Shown: positions 1 to 12,505, counted from the first letter of the stretch. The stretch is 64,000 nucleotides of DNA from Strix aluco (GCF_031877795.1 NC_133946.1:12003144-12067143), one strand, 5' to 3'. Made by a program: numbers and translations. The notes: generated by a model from the letters alone, not told the origin.

Positions 1-681
1 ATTATGCGGGTAGACAGTCTGTTAAAGATTTAGATTGGTCTGGGGCTAACTCTTGGGGAGGAGTTGTGGTTATGAAGATAATTAAAGTTTGGTTTTCCTC
101 AAGTAATTTATCTTTTACTAATAGAGTGTTTCAGTTGCACATCAGAAGAGTTAGAGGAAAACTTTTTAAATTGTATCAAAAATGATCAAATATAGAAAGC
201 GGCATTGTAACAGGTTACGATCTGTTGTTTGTTCCAATCTCTCAGGGTTTACTGGACTGAAATACAGTTCTCATGATTTATTTTCTGATCTGAAGGACGC
301 TTCTGGTCTGATTCATTATGCCTTTTACAATTGGTGTGCAAAATCAAGTTTTATGATAAAATTCAAAATCAGTAGTAAGGTTTCCCAGCCTGATTGGCAC
401 CACTTCCCATTTCTTTGGCTCTCTAGCTGTCTGTCTCCTGTCCAGACCAGCCCTCAACAAAAAGACTATAGGAAATGAACTTTGGTTATGTGCTAGAGTG
501 TAACAAGCATGGCCCCCGTTTCATCAAGGGTCTCTCCAAGATGTAAGACCCAACTAAATGGAAATGTAAATATTTTCATGTTTTAATTAGAAAGGGGGAT
601 GAACTGTATACACACCAATGTGCTGCTTTATGTGTTTGGTGCAGTTGCAACATTCTTTCAACTTTTTTTTCCACATTTCAG
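1..681 (+). other. KNL1 intronic sequence (left edge)
   Basis: AT-rich sequence upstream of the first recognisable KNL1 exon. I see no open segment here with both splice signals and the right phase, so I read it as intron. It ends in a pyrimidine-rich tract and the acceptor AG at 680-681. Confidence 0.6.
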
Positions 682-772
682 GTTAAAACCTTATGCAAAT
701 GTCCAGGATCAACTCCTGGTGAATGTGAATAAGAGTTTGTGGGAAGTAATGAGAACCTGCTCTGATGAAGAG
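682..772 (+). CDS. KNL1: KNL1 exon: start of C-terminal coiled coil
   Basis: Acceptor CATTTCAG, donor GAG|GTAATA. The first base completes a split codon and the exon ends in phase 0. It encodes a helical segment that includes NVQDQLLVNVNKSLWEVMR. This is the least certain KNL1 exon, because its sequence is the least conserved that I can compare. Confidence 0.7.
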
Positions 773-3700
773 GTAATACTGCATAAAGAGATACTGTTGT
801 TTCTTATAATGAAGAAGTAAGGTTAATTTGTGTATTCAAATAAAACAAGAACCAAAATGGTCACAGAATAACAGGAGGCAGGTAGGTGATACAAGGCAAA
901 TTATTTTCTGAATGGAAAACTGCTATGAGAACTTTTGATATGTCAGCCAAATGCAAGGATATGTGCCCTTTAAAATGTATTAAAGGGAATATGTTGCTAT
1001 AAAGCAGAAAAACTTGATAATTCAAGTTGATAATTCAGGTTAGTTGAGGGCAGAAAAGAAAAGAGAAACTTCAGATGGGCCTAAGCACACAGTGGAATTT
1101 TGGAAGAAAAAAATGAATGGCTCTTACTGTTAGAGACTCTGCTTCATTGGTGCATTAACTTACATGCTTATTTAGTTCAGAAAGAGGTGATGTTGCAAGA
1201 CATATAATGAACAGAAAATGTGTCATTACACAAAAATAAAACTGCATACAGGAGTTGGAGTGCAACAATGGTGTCGGGAGCCCGAACAAAAGATGAGGCC
1301 AGAGGGTATTTAAAGGAGAATGCTAATGATAATGGGCACAAGAAAGCATGCCAAAGACATCTGCATTTAAAAACCAGAAGCATTATAAAAGTATCCCAGC
1401 CAGAATTGAGAAGGTAGATTGAAAGATTCTGTTTTCCTGGTTCTCATGCCAAGAATAAGGATCTATTCAATGAAAATAGTCAAAACTGATAAAAGACAGT
1501 CTTTTTCATAGTTCATCATTAGATTGATACAGGATATCACTGAGGCTAGGTTATTAACTAGATTCAGGTAGAATTATACTTACAAACAATGAAAGCACCT
1601 AGAACCCTTAGCTAAGAATAATAAATCTGAAAGTTTATTAAGCAAATCTCTACACACTACGATTAGAATGATACCACCTAGTGGAAACAAGCAGATGGCA
1701 AACATGGTAGGAAAAAGCTTTTTTAACATTCCTCTGCAGCTTCTGGATTGACAGCTGTCAGAGAAAACATTGAACTGCATAGTCTGTAGCTATGTTCATT
1801 AAAACAGGTTTTAAGTTGACTTGCTGTGGTTTGGGTTCTGCCTGGGCTTCCGTGAGCATTTCGGTTGGCCTCCCTAACCATAATGGGGCACGTGTTGTAA
1901 ACACACCTTCAGACCCCGGGGATGAGCGACATCCGATCTGCTTAATGAAGGTGCTCTGGGTTTTGGTAAAAGCATCTCTTTGGCTATTTGTGCGGCTCCC
2001 TGTTTGAGTAAAGATCTTGTCAGATCTTTGCAACAAAAATCAGCTACTTTAGTAGGCGACTACTTGAATTAACAGGGACTGTCCAGTCTTGATTTAATTT
2101 GCAAGTGTTATGTAATACTGCTACTAGAGAAATGGGATATTGGGGGGAGCAGAGAAGGAACAGTCTAACAGGTCAATTGAACAATCTTTTGTTGCACGTT
2201 CCCATTTGCTTTCTCTTCTGCATTATCCATTCATTGCAGCTGAAGACCTTTGGAGCAGAGTTGAACAAAATGAAATCCTATTTCACCAAGGAGAGTAAAA
2301 TCTTGGCTCACAATGAGAAAGTGACATTGTACAGCAAATTGCTGCAGAGCGCGCAGGTAACGTGCCACAAGGCTGCAGAGGTTTAGCTTTAAAAAAGGGA
2401 ACTTCTACCACATTTTGTCTGTCTTTGACTGTCAAGTGTAGGAGCCTAATTATTATGTGTAAGCATGCATTCTCTTGAAAGTTTTGTTCATATAAATGTA
2501 CTTCCCTTTTATTTATACACAAATATAAACCACATTGGGAGAGTGACTTTCTTGCACTTACACTGTAGGAAACTTCTGCCTAAGGGTTTTGGCAATTAAA
2601 GTAACAGGGTGAAAAATGGGAGTATTAAAGGAAATGCCATCAAATATTAGCTCTTTGTACTGCAGTAATGTCAGTATTAGTAACTAACAAGGAAATACAG
2701 AAGTAACACATTGTGATAGGTATCAGAAATTTGTCAATGTTAAAAGCTCTAGGAATTTATTTTCATGTCTTATCCCTTCATAAGAAAAGTCATTAGGAAG
2801 ATACGTCATTAAGTATCTAGTACTTTCTTATGCATGGCTACTGCCTTAGTGTTTGTCAGTCTGCCTCTTCGTTCTAATGACAGATTCTTTAATTAGTTTC
2901 TTAGCAAGCAAAGATCCACGTGGTGGTCCCAGCTTTTTAAAAAATGTCATTGACTTGAGTACAATTTTCCCATCTTAGGAACAACATGGAAAGCTACAGT
3001 CACAAATGGAAGAGATGGATGAATTGCTGAAGGAGGCAGAGAGCTGTCTTGTTGCTCTGGAAGCAGGTATGTGTTTCCAAACCAGTGGCCAATATGCTGA
3101 TTTCTCTATTTTTCTGCAGAGCTGCTGTTTAAATGGTCAGTTCAAGATTCTGTGTTTGGTGGTTGCTTTGAATTTTACAATTCCTTTCTTACAAGTATTT
3201 GCTAGGCCTAAATGCCTTCATTTGTGTCTGCAAACTTGGGGGAATCACACCTCGTGTGAAGACTAGGAGTACATCTGTGCTGAGGTACAGAACTAGAATT
3301 GTAGCCTATGAGCAGGTCAGCAAGCTGGCCAGGTCTGGTAGCGGTAACGGTCCGGCTGCTGGCAGCAAAACTTGCCAGCGATCCTGCAGGCAGGCACCGC
3401 TCAGCTTTGCACTCCGGGACGGATCAAAATGTGTTCAGCTGTGCTCACACAAGCTGCAGCCCGTCCTTGGCACTGCTGTGTAAGGGTGCTCTGTGTATTG
3501 GCACTTCTTTTCTTCTCACTGAGTTTTCTTCCAAAGCCTTAAGTAGAACTCAAATTGCACAGCAGCAGCTTTGAAACAATGCGATAAAAGGAGTTTTCCT
3601 TGTTATGTGTTCCTTTGTGAGGTTTTTGGTAGATACCCTTCCGGCTTTTTGTACGGTTTTCTTAATTAGCTTTGAAATACTAAGATTTATAGAACGCATA

Positions 3701-6700
3701 GCCAAATATAATGGAACCTACAAATTGAATCTGAGAGTTCTACAGAGTTCTGATACTTCTTTCCCATAGATTCTGACTGGGAAGAATCGGAAGCAGACTG
3801 CAGCGATGAAATGGCAGAAGGGAAGAACCTAGAGGAAGGTAATGAATGGTACCAGCTGCATGGCACTTCTTGGTTTGTTTTTTAAATTCTGGAGAGGGTG
3901 ATTCTCAACCCCCACCCTGATATGTAACTCTGATATGGATGCAAACACTGCTGGTTTCTTTTCCCTATTGGATATAGCTAATTACACATATGTTCAAGTA
4001 TGAAAATGACTGGTTTTCCCCTGGAAAAATTGAGTTTAGAGCTTGGTATGGTGTGACTTGAAGAGTGTGTGCTGGCTACCGTATTCAGCACTTTAATCGT
4101 TCAATAATTACTACCCTTTGTTGACTGCGTATCTGTATCCTGGTAGGAGTAGCAGCCATCAAGCGGAGACCTCTCATGTTGTTAAGAACAGTGACTGCAC
4201 AGGAAGTTAGGGATTTCTTTGCTGCTCTTTTCTCTCATAGCTTTTTTCCCCTTCTCTTAGAATTGGAAAGCCTCAAAGCCCAAGAAGAGGCACTTCAAAG
4301 GTAAGATGCCAAAGAGGATCTAGACGGTAAATAACGTGTATATCCAGGTTTTAGAGGGTTGGTGGTTTTTTAACCAGTATGCTACACCTCACGTGGTTGG
4401 TTTGTCTCTGCAGAGAACTGTCAGATCTGGAGGCTCAGAATGAACAAATGCTTGTCCAGATGAACCAGCTAAAGGAAGAAGAAAAAAGCTGCCAGGAACT
4501 CGTGGAGAAATACGAGTAAGGAAAAGACCTTCAGGCTTTATTTTTATCAGCTAGTTCTGAGGCCTCATATCCATAAACAAATGTGTTTGGGTTTGGTTTT
4601 CCTTGTTATTTGATTTGGGAAATCTCTGGATGCCCATCTCCTCGCAGCCTGGGATAAGCAGGAAAGCCTCGGTGACCTTCCCTGTGCGATGCACTATTTT
4701 TCTGTTAACAACGTTGCAGTGATACTCTACATTCAGTCTTTCTATATCCAACTTTCCTCCAGTTCCAAAATGAACATTTATGTAAAATGAATGGTGGTAT
4801 GCTTGCGTTCCCAACAGATTCTTACGTTCTGTTGGAAAGTGAAAATTTTGTTGGTATACTATGTGGTAATAGCTTCAACTGCACTTAATAACTCTGATCT
4901 TTGTCTCTCAGATAATTGTGTTGGTTGGTTGGTTGAAACTTAGGGTGATGGTGTTTTTTCCCTCCCGTTTTAGCTTCACTGAGTGGGAGATTACTGAATG
5001 GCGTGAACAGCAGGCAGTCTTTAATTTTCTTTATGATTCTATTGAACTCACAGTTGTGTTCGGACCCCCAATAGGTAAGTTGTGAAATTGGTTGGTTTCA
5101 GTTTTATGAATTTGAAAGGTTAAATAGTTACATAATAGAAACCTAAAGTTTCTACATTTGTGAAGATCTGCTAAAAGGAAATAGAAAATATATTACAGCA
5201 GAAGTGTGTAAGTCGTGAGGTGTTTCTGAATATGTTTGTCAGTGCTTTCTATGAAAAATCAGAGAAGTATGTGATGAATGGCTGTTTCTGAAGGAGAAGA
5301 GCTGTAACTCCAGAACTAAGTATGGAAATAACTATTGTTTGGGTTTTTTTTCTTTTCCTTCTCAGATGGTGATGTTTTTGGTGAAGATCCTTCCAGAAAG
5401 ATAGTTAGCCTGAACTTTGAATCTCTCTTGGATGGTAAGATTTTTCAAGTAGCTTGAAAGTAGCTGCTCTGATAGTCTGCTCTTGAGAAGCCATCTGTAA
5501 ATTTGTGGTTTATCTGCTAATGCATTACTATACGGCTTTTAAAAGATTTCTGGCAACGTGTTTTTCTTTTGCATTACAGAGGAAAAAGCTCCACCCTCCT
5601 CATGTTTAGTCCAAAGACTCATCTTCCAGTTTATTGAAAGTCAGGGATGCTGGCAGGAAAAGTGTCCCACACTGTACTACTTGCCCCAGGTAACGTTCCA
5701 GGAACGCCTATAAGACTCTGGAAAAACATTAAATCTTTTCTGTCACAGAGAATAGGGCTGATACTGAGAACAAAAGCACCTTAATGAATGCTTCAGCAAT
5801 GCCAATCAAAATCTACTTCATGGGTATTCTGAGATGTACCTGTCCCGGAAGGCAAGAGTCCTAAAAGCTGTGGTTTCTTCCTTGTTTGCTGCATTAATGT
5901 CTGCCTGTCTTAGGGATTTCCTAAAATCCTTTTCTTTTCTGCGAGTAGAAATTAAAGAATTGAACTGAATGCCATTCTGCTTCCTAAAGAATTAATAATT
6001 TAAACTGCCAAGCCAGACTTTGTGTTCCTGCATGTCTGTGTGCCCTGTTGACAAAGCTGAAGGGAGAAACTTAGGGCAAAGAATATGTATTTGTTGTTAT
6101 ACTTGTACAATTTCATTTTCACATCCAAACTGAGATAGCAGTTAAACTACTTTCTTTTTTGCATACTTTCTAGGATAAACTGCATTTTCAAGTGTCGCAT
6201 AGTTTACCAGCCTGAGTGCCAATGTGATTGCTTTTCTGATCGCCCACTTAGGTTCTTCATGACGTCTCTTTGGTGGTGAGTCGCTGCAGGATCTTAGGAG
6301 AGGAGATTGAATTTCTGGAGAGATGGGGTGGAAAATTTAATCTTCTGAAGACAGCTATCAGTGACACAAAGTGAGTAACTTCAGATGGAGTTTGCATCAG
6401 TCCTTCGAAGAGTGTTATTAAAATAGTGGTGTAAAATCTCAGTTTCAAGAAAACCAAATTGGAAGGATTTCAGTGTTTTGTTCCTGATTATCTAGAGACA
6501 ATCTAATTTATTTTAATACAATTGGACTGTAATATTCAAATGCATGGAAATGACACTGTTCTTGGAGTCAGCCACTTCCTTACTATCATATAACCTCTCC
6601 TTCCTTGCCGCTTTCCTCTTTGACTTGACTCTCTCACTTAAAGCTTTAGGCCAGAGTGTAGCAATGCAAAGGAAAAAGAGCCGAGTTTACCTGTAGCTTA

Positions 6701-7990
6701 GTGCTTTGTTTCCTGTAATCTTCTATTTGCTTCAGTCAAGCAGAGTCAGTCGTTGAAGGATGAATGCACTTAAACTAAAGTTTTTCTTTAGTTTTCATTT
6801 TCTCATAGTACTTCCCAATTTTGTGGTGTGTCCCAGTGCAACAAGATAAATACTACTTCACCTTATCCTTAACTAAGACGTGCCCCATTAAGCCTGCTCT
6901 GCGTGCCTTGATGCTGTTCCCATTGGTTATTCTAATTGTGTAGCATCCTTTGCAAGAGTGGGGTTCTACTGCACACCAAAAATCCCATAAAAGCTGTATT
7001 TAGTTAAGTCACCAAAACAGATGCAAGGGCAGCCTGTGCTCAGGAAGTTGCAAATGGTGGGAGATTTATGTGGAAAAGACCTGTATTAGCTATCCCAAAG
7101 CATCTGCTTCCTGGGCATTGAGTCCTTGGTGATGGCCTTACCCATATTTACAATAAAATTCAACTCTGGCCTTCCTGCATGTTGTCACAGACAAGAGTAC
7201 TGTGCTAGATACAAATCTGGCCTGATTTAAATAGGGTTGGATTCATGAAACAATCTTAGAATTATGGAATTTGGAGGAAAATCAGTCCTACTTAAAACTT
7301 CAGAAAACTTTAGCTACCTAGAAATATTTTATGTTAACTAGAAAACATGTTCTATTATTACTCTATATTGTCCCATAATTTTTGAAAGGTTCTGTGAATT
7401 ATGTGTGTATTAACTTTTTCTGTGAGGGAAGTTGGGAGTTTGTATTCTAACTCAGTGTTAGAGTGCTGATAGTATTAGAGTGGAAAGGTTCTTTTAACCT
7501 TATTTATGATGTTACTGTTAGTCTATACTGGAACATTTTAGAAGTTACTGAGCTTGTTGCATCAGTTACAACATCTGGAACCTAATTCAAAGGCAGTAGC
7601 AGTACATTTGAATATTTTGTATTGATCTCTTTGTGTTTATTTCGCATACAGAGTGAAGCTTTTGTTCTCCGCTTCCACAGTTTTTGCAAAGTTTGAGGTG
7701 ACCCTGTCTCTATCAGCCAACTACCCATCTGCTTCACTGCCTTTTACTGTCCAAAACCGAATTGGGAATATTGGGTGAGTTGAACAGAAAGAACCACTCC
7801 ATTTGAGTTAAGATTTAAAGCTGGGGATAGGGAATTAAATGCTCCATATCCTCTCAAACACATGTGATAATTTATCTTTCCCAGGGAGGAGGAAGTTTCT
7901 GCTGTTCTCTCCAGTGTACCAGTTGGTTACCACTATCTGCGGAGAATAGTCAGCTTGATTCATCAGAATTTGCTCCAGGATCCCAGATGA
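682..7990 (+). CDS. KNL1: KNL1 (CASC5), 3' part: last 12 coding exons
   Basis: KNL1 is the outer-kinetochore scaffold of the KMN network. It recruits checkpoint proteins through its N-terminal part, ZWINT through a C-terminal coiled coil, and MIS12-complex subunits through tandem RWD domains. Only the C-terminal part is here. The exons are 682-772, 2240-2356, 2979-3066, 3770-3838, 4261-4300, 4414-4515, 4974-5074, 5366-5434, 5580-5689, 6252-6370, 7652-7774 and 7885-7990. Every intron is AG/GT bounded and reading phase is kept across all junctions, giving about 377 residues ending in TGA at 7988-7990. The first six exons encode Glu/Lys/Leu-rich coiled coil. The rest resemble the human RWD region, with shared motifs such as DFTEWEI, FESLLDE, GEEIEFLERWG and FAKFEVTL. 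The upstream exons, including the large MELT-repeat exon, lie left of the window. The assignment rests on remembered similarity to human KNL1 plus the RAD51 neighbour. Confidence 0.93.
2240..2356 (+). CDS. KNL1: KNL1 coiled-coil exon
   Basis: 39 codons, phase 0 to 0, between TCATTGCAG and GCGCAG|GTAACG. It is Lys/Glu/Leu-rich with no proline, as expected for coiled coil (for example LKTFGAELNKMKSYF). Confidence 0.85.
2979..3066 (+). CDS. KNL1: KNL1 coiled-coil exon
   Basis: 88 bp in frame, starting in phase 0 and ending in phase 1 at GAAGCAG|GTATGT. Heptad-like helix (QMEEMDELLKEAE). It joins the acidic exon that follows. Confidence 0.85.
3770..3838 (+). CDS. KNL1: KNL1 symmetric acidic exon
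   Basis: 69 bp, phase 1 to phase 1, so skipping it would keep the frame. It adds 23 residues rich in Asp, Glu and Ser (DSDWEESEADCSDEM) and sits between two coiled-coil segments. The Ser-acidic pattern would suit casein kinase 2, which is an inference. Confidence 0.8.
4261..4300 (+). CDS. KNL1: KNL1 short coiled-coil exon
   Basis: 40 bp exon between CTTCTCTTAG and CAAAG|GTAAG. It resumes the coiled coil (ELESLKAQEEALQ) and ends in phase 2. Confidence 0.85.
4414..4515 (+). CDS. KNL1: KNL1 coiled-coil exon before RWD
   Basis: 102 bp, acceptor CTCTGCAG, donor TACGA|GTAAG, phase 2 to 2. Continuous helix (RELSDLEAQNEQMLVQMNQL) leading into the RWD module. Confidence 0.9.
4974..5074 (+). CDS. KNL1: KNL1 first RWD exon
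   Basis: Encodes DFTEWEITEWREQQAVFNF followed by a beta-strand segment. This is very close to the human KNL1 RWD start, DFTEWEI-EW---QAVF. Donor ATAG|GTAAGT. Confidence 0.93.
5366..5434 (+). CDS. KNL1: KNL1 RWD exon
   Basis: 69 bp, phase 1 to 1. Contains RKIVSLNFESLLD, matching the conserved RKIV-VNFQSLLDE stretch of human KNL1. Confidence 0.92.
5580..5689 (+). CDS. KNL1: KNL1 RWD exon
   Basis: Begins EEKAPPSSCLVQRLIFQFIE and ends LYYLPQ|GTAACG in phase 0. The PPSS-LV--LIFQ pattern matches human KNL1. Confidence 0.92.
6252..6370 (+). CDS. KNL1: KNL1 RWD exon
   Basis: Encodes SLVVSRCRILGEEIEFLERW, matching the human SLVVHHCRLLGEEIEYLKRW. Donor ACAAA|GTGAGT, phase 0 to 2. Confidence 0.93.
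7652..7774 (+). CDS. KNL1: KNL1 RWD exon
   Basis: Encodes LLFSASTVFAKFEVTLSLSA and a PS-PLPF-like loop. It lies after a 1.28 kb intron, the largest but one in this part of the gene. Donor TTGG|GTGAGT. Confidence 0.93.
7885..7990 (+). CDS. KNL1: KNL1 terminal exon
   Basis: Last helix of the RWD module (VPVGYHYLRRIVSLIHQNLL), then a short tail ending QDPR and TGA at 7988-7990. Confidence 0.93.
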
Positions 7991-9060
7991 TTCTCTAGAT
8001 CCTCATGCAGGACTGGTGAAGTCGGACTGGACACTCTTTGATTTTAGTCTTGTAAGAATTCGAGCCGTCTCTGACTAGAACAGCAGTGCTGTTAGCTGGT
8101 CAGCTCGTTAGTGACTGTGTCTAATAATTGCCTGATATCCAGGATGCTTGGTGTAGGCCACAAGTTTGTACAAAAACAGAGGTGTCTAAAGAGGAGAAGG
8201 AAGAATTTCTTTTGTCTTTTATAAATCCAGTCTGCCTTTTATCTTCTTTCAGTCACCGGTGGTCTTGGCCTCCTTGTATATATAGTCCTTCCTAGTATGG
8301 ATATTCTTTTGACAGAGCATGTTAGTTTTGTTCTGGGTTGATTCACAGAGCTCTCGTATAAAGAAATGATGAATATTTTCCAAATTAACATGACTGGAAT
8401 TTACTTTCACTATCATTAGTTCCCTACTGCGTACCATTTCACATATCATATCACATTTGATTTTTATCAGTTTCCTGGAACCCTTCCCAAAACACAGAAA
8501 CTGTAGTCCTGCTTCCGATTAACCAAAAAACCTGTAGTAATTAACCAGGTCGCCAAAGTCAGAAATACTTTTGTCATGAAGACTTAAGATCCCTGTGCTT
8601 GGCAACAGACTCAGAGCCATCAGGTTCCCTCTGTGTGATCCTCTCCAGCTACAAGTTTGTTCTGAGATTCGGTGTCTGTCCAGCACCACCTGCCCCACGG
8701 TTCTGGGACCTTGTCAGAGTCTGTAATGCGTTAGAACTTTAGCAAGAAGACTGAGCCATTTAAATGTAGGAGGAATGGGTAATATCATTGGTGCAGTCTA
8801 GATTGCTTTTGTATATATTTTGTATATTATGTAGGTTGAGCTTTGGAACTGATCTAACCCCTACTGAGTGTATCGTGTAGAAGTGCCTCCTGTCTCTCAG
8901 CTGGCCATTCCGTAGGCAGATGCAAATTTTTGTATCTCTGTAAAATATGTTGAATTTAAAACTCATTTTCATGTGTTTAAGTACTTATATATTTTTGTCT
9001 TTTTACAAATTTTCCTTCTATTTGGAAGGTGGGAGTTCATTAAACATTTGAATTATTGCT
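7991..9060 (+). other. KNL1: KNL1 3'UTR (probable)
   Basis: Non-coding AT-rich sequence after the KNL1 stop. The best nearby poly(A) signal is ATTAAA at 9039-9044, which would give a 3'UTR of about 1.07 kb. AATAAA at 10016-10021 is a possible distal alternative. The exact end is inferred. Confidence 0.55.
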
Positions 9061-12000
9061 CTTCCTTCTTCAAGTTGTGATTATTGGCGGCTCTATTTAA
9101 ACTTGTGACTGAAAATTTGCCTACTGCCATTGAAATAACTTTGTTAGCTATTTGGGAGGACTTTTCATAATATGAACTTGTTTGTTGAATGGTTTTTTGC
9201 CTTGCATTTCCTAGTGTTAGCTTTCTGTGGCCTGGTTTTCACAGATTTTTTTTTTTTTTTTAATTAGGAAAATAGTGCCTAAGTTGCAAATGATTTGGGT
9301 ATTATACCTGGAATTACTTTAAATTTCCTCAGGTTGTTTTATGAGCGTTATTAACCAGCGGAGGGTGCTGCAGCAGCACGCCATCAGCGTTATCCCGCTT
9401 GGGTGTTTGGTTTGTCTGGTTTAGTTTCCTTTCAGCACAGTTAGAAGCTGAAGAATCCGGTAACTATGAAGACTGAAGTGAGTTTTTGGTGGGGTTTATT
9501 ATATGGCTCTAGATATTGACTCCAAGTAGCAGGTGAAACAAAACAAAACAAAGCCATGCATTTGCAGTAGAAAAAGGAGATTAGGCAGAAATTAAGCAGT
9601 TCCAGTTTTATATTTAATTTATATTTGTACTTCACAATCTTATTTAAACTCCTCTCAGGGCATTAGGACTTAAAGTTCGTAACATCTGTCATCTGTAGGA
9701 CTTGATGTATTAATGTTAACGTCTTCACAGAGATAGCATGTTAACAAAAGCTATAGTATTTCGCAAGTCAACTTTTGATGAGAATGCCATTACTAAAGCT
9801 TTTCACACACGGTGCTTATCGTAACCATGGCTCAGTCATAAAGCTGGATGCATAATGTTAGAGAACTGTTATTTCCTTCAACAATCCACTGCGATTCATG
9901 GAGCAAAGCTCAGACCAGAGCTCAAGTTATGCCTGTACCACTTTTAAGGATGGGGGGAAAGGTAAGGGAGAAGAAATTAATTATGTTTAAGAATTAATTT
10001 ACTTTACTAGGAAAAAATAAAATCTATAGATGATGATTCTTATTTCGTATTTGGTAATATAATACCAGCTGTGAAAGAAGGTGCACCCTTGTGTTTTCAT
10101 ACTAATACAGTTGGAATGTTGTTTTGACTATGGCTTTCTTTAATGATTAATTTATGAATATCAGTAATAGTGCACATTGTTTTATTGCATTTAATTTAAA
10201 GCACTTGTTCTTGTAAATTTGGAGATCATCCATGAGCGTTTATGCCCCAGCATAAGTGTGAATTCCAAAAGAATGTCAACCACATCCAAGTTCTAGTATG
10301 GGAAAGGAATCTTCTATGGCCTTTCAGTATTGTGAACTTAAGACTGATCTCTGTATATATAAATGCAAAGCCTCTTGTGATCTCTGTTTTGTTGTCTTAA
10401 ATGCATATTAAAATCTTTAGCTCATCGGCAAAAGGTTAAATAATGAGAATGCAAATTATTGTGCAGTATTAGTAATACTCTGCTTCATGTGCCCAGACTT
10501 AGTCTTCACAGGAAACATTCCAAAATCTGGGCAGAAGATAAGAAACGCTAGTGGAGAACCTATCCATGTAAACATACAGCAATGCTGTGAGGAATGTCCA
10601 GAAGTAAAATGAGTGAGTGATCAGTTTTGCCATTTAGAGAAAGATGAAAGGACAGTCTAGCGCCAGGGGAGGTGTTTGCTGGCTCAGGAACTGGTTCTGG
10701 TATTGAATCAGCTTGTTTGCTGCAGCTCTCCGAGGCCGGAGCATCCACCATTTGCAAACCGGGTTTGTTAAAGGGCATCGTTGCTTCACGCTGTTAAAAT
10801 CACTTAATGTTTCCAAACCTGAACTCTGCAAAATACCTCATAATTTCTCTCCTTACAGCTCTAGTGCTACTTCAGTTGCAGCAATGGAAGCTGCTAACAC
10901 CAATGTGTTTGGTATCCCCGTGTTTCCAAGAGCTATGGGGGAAAAAAGACTTCAGAGTGGAAAATAATTTCTAAATAGGATATTTATACAAGATATGCCA
11001 CTGAAGATATAGCAGGTAAATTCAAATTAACTGCTAGATATGGAAGATTTAGTTATATTTAACAGCTTACTTGTACACAAGCTCATTCTCACATATTTAA
11101 TGCTAGGCTGATACCTCTTTAAAACCTTTATCTTTGCATGACACTCCTGAGAGCTTGCCAGCACTAAAACGGGTTTAATAAACATTTTAATGAAAAGCAT
11201 AAAGACTCTGCAGATATTTCTAACAGGCCTGGCCCCCAGCTATTTTGATTATGATGCTTTGTCTAGTGTCAGAATAGTTTCTTGTCAGCGCCTGTGATAA
11301 CGTGGTGCTGCTATGTTTTGTCCTAACGCTTGGAACCGGTAAAGCTGGGGGCAGGAAGAATTCCTTGTCAGTCGTGGTCAGCTGAAGAAATCAAAAGCGC
11401 TGGTGAAATGCAGATTTTCCCACTTAGCGTTCCCCTTGCTTGCCACACAAAAGTCCATCTCACCCAGTATTTTGCTTCCAAGGGTGACTGGGGGGGTAAA
11501 GCCCTGCAGAAACGTTTCCTACACCCGGAGGGGTGTCCCTGGGCTCTCCCTGCTCCTGGCTCCCCCCACTGCTATCCCATCAGTGCAGGCACTACATATA
11601 AAACGTTTTTGGTGTTTTAACAGATGCTTTTCTATATGGGAAGAGCTTTCACTGCTCAACCGAGCCTTTTCTGTAGCTAATTTATTTTTATAGAAAGGCA
11701 GGGGAAATAATGCAGCCACTGCTTCTTACCCCTGAAAAGTCTTGCGAGGGCAAAACATCCTTCTCCCCCCGGCCCCGTGTCTCGCTGGTCTGGCCTTTAA
11801 TGCCAGCTGGGCTCGTCCCCCACGGTTACCCCCAAATTTCTTCATTTTTAAAAGCGAATGGAAAACTTTACTGGCAGATGCTGAGAATCAGAGGCTCCTG
11901 CTCTTGCTCGACAAGGCTTCGAGGCAAACGGCTTTCCTCAAATTCGTTAGATTGAGACTTAATTTGGACAAAGGCCGCGAGGGAAAGGGCATCCACCCTG

Positions 12001-12180
12001 GGGCTCTGACCTCTGCTGCAGGCCTGGCTGCACCTCCAGCCTCTCCTTCTCGGGTACTGGCATAAGCACAGGGGCACTTACTGCTCAGAATGTACTCGTG
12101 CTTTGGGGTCAGCTTCATCTGAATGAGCAGAGTCACAGGTTGGTGTTTATCTTAAAAAAAAAAAATAAAGGAGAAAAAGG
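9061..12180. other. KNL1-RAD51 intergenic region
   Basis: AT-rich spacer containing a T16 run (9246-9261, just inside the region). Short open frames exist, but none has splice context or recognisable protein, so I annotate no gene. Confidence 0.6.
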
Positions 12181-12369
12181 GTGGCCCTGTCCCCCCGTGG
12201 GGCTCTATGCTTGATCTTTACGAGCGGATCTTCCTCCCTGCCCCGCTGCCGCTCACCGCGGTCTCATTTCACGCAGCTGCGCTTCCACCGCACAGGCGCG
12301 CTCTCGCGCGGGGAGAGGGGAGCGGCCCCTTTAAGGCGCCGCCGACCTTCCGCCGAGGGGTGGGGTTTC

Positions 12370-12381
12370 GGCGCGTGCGCG
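12370..12381. promoter_or_regulatory. NRF1-like site
   Basis: GGCGCGTGCGCG. Its reverse complement matches the NRF1 consensus YGCGCAYGCGCR at 11 of 12 positions. Confidence 0.45.
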
Positions 12382-12382
12382 C

Positions 12383-12392
12383 GTCACGTGAC
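12383..12392. promoter_or_regulatory. Palindromic E-box GTCACGTGAC
   Basis: Perfect 10-bp palindrome with a CACGTG core, the preferred form for USF and MiT/TFE bHLH-zip factors. It lies 1 bp after the NRF1-like site in the RAD51 CpG island. Confidence 0.55.
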
Positions 12393-12468
12393 GTGGTGGC
12401 GGGCTCTTCCGAACAGGCCCAGTCAGGGACGGGGCGGGGGAGCACTGCCGGAGGGAGGTTTGTGAGGG

Positions 12469-12475
<7 letters not shown>

Positions 12476-12503
<28 letters not shown>
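12476..12503. repeat. A28 homopolymer in RAD51 CpG island
   Basis: 28 consecutive A between GC-rich flanks, 9 bp before a good splice-donor match. It may be a real poly(dA:dT) nucleosome-excluding tract. Its exact length is prone to sequencing error. Confidence 0.9.
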
Positions 12504-12505
<2 letters not shown>

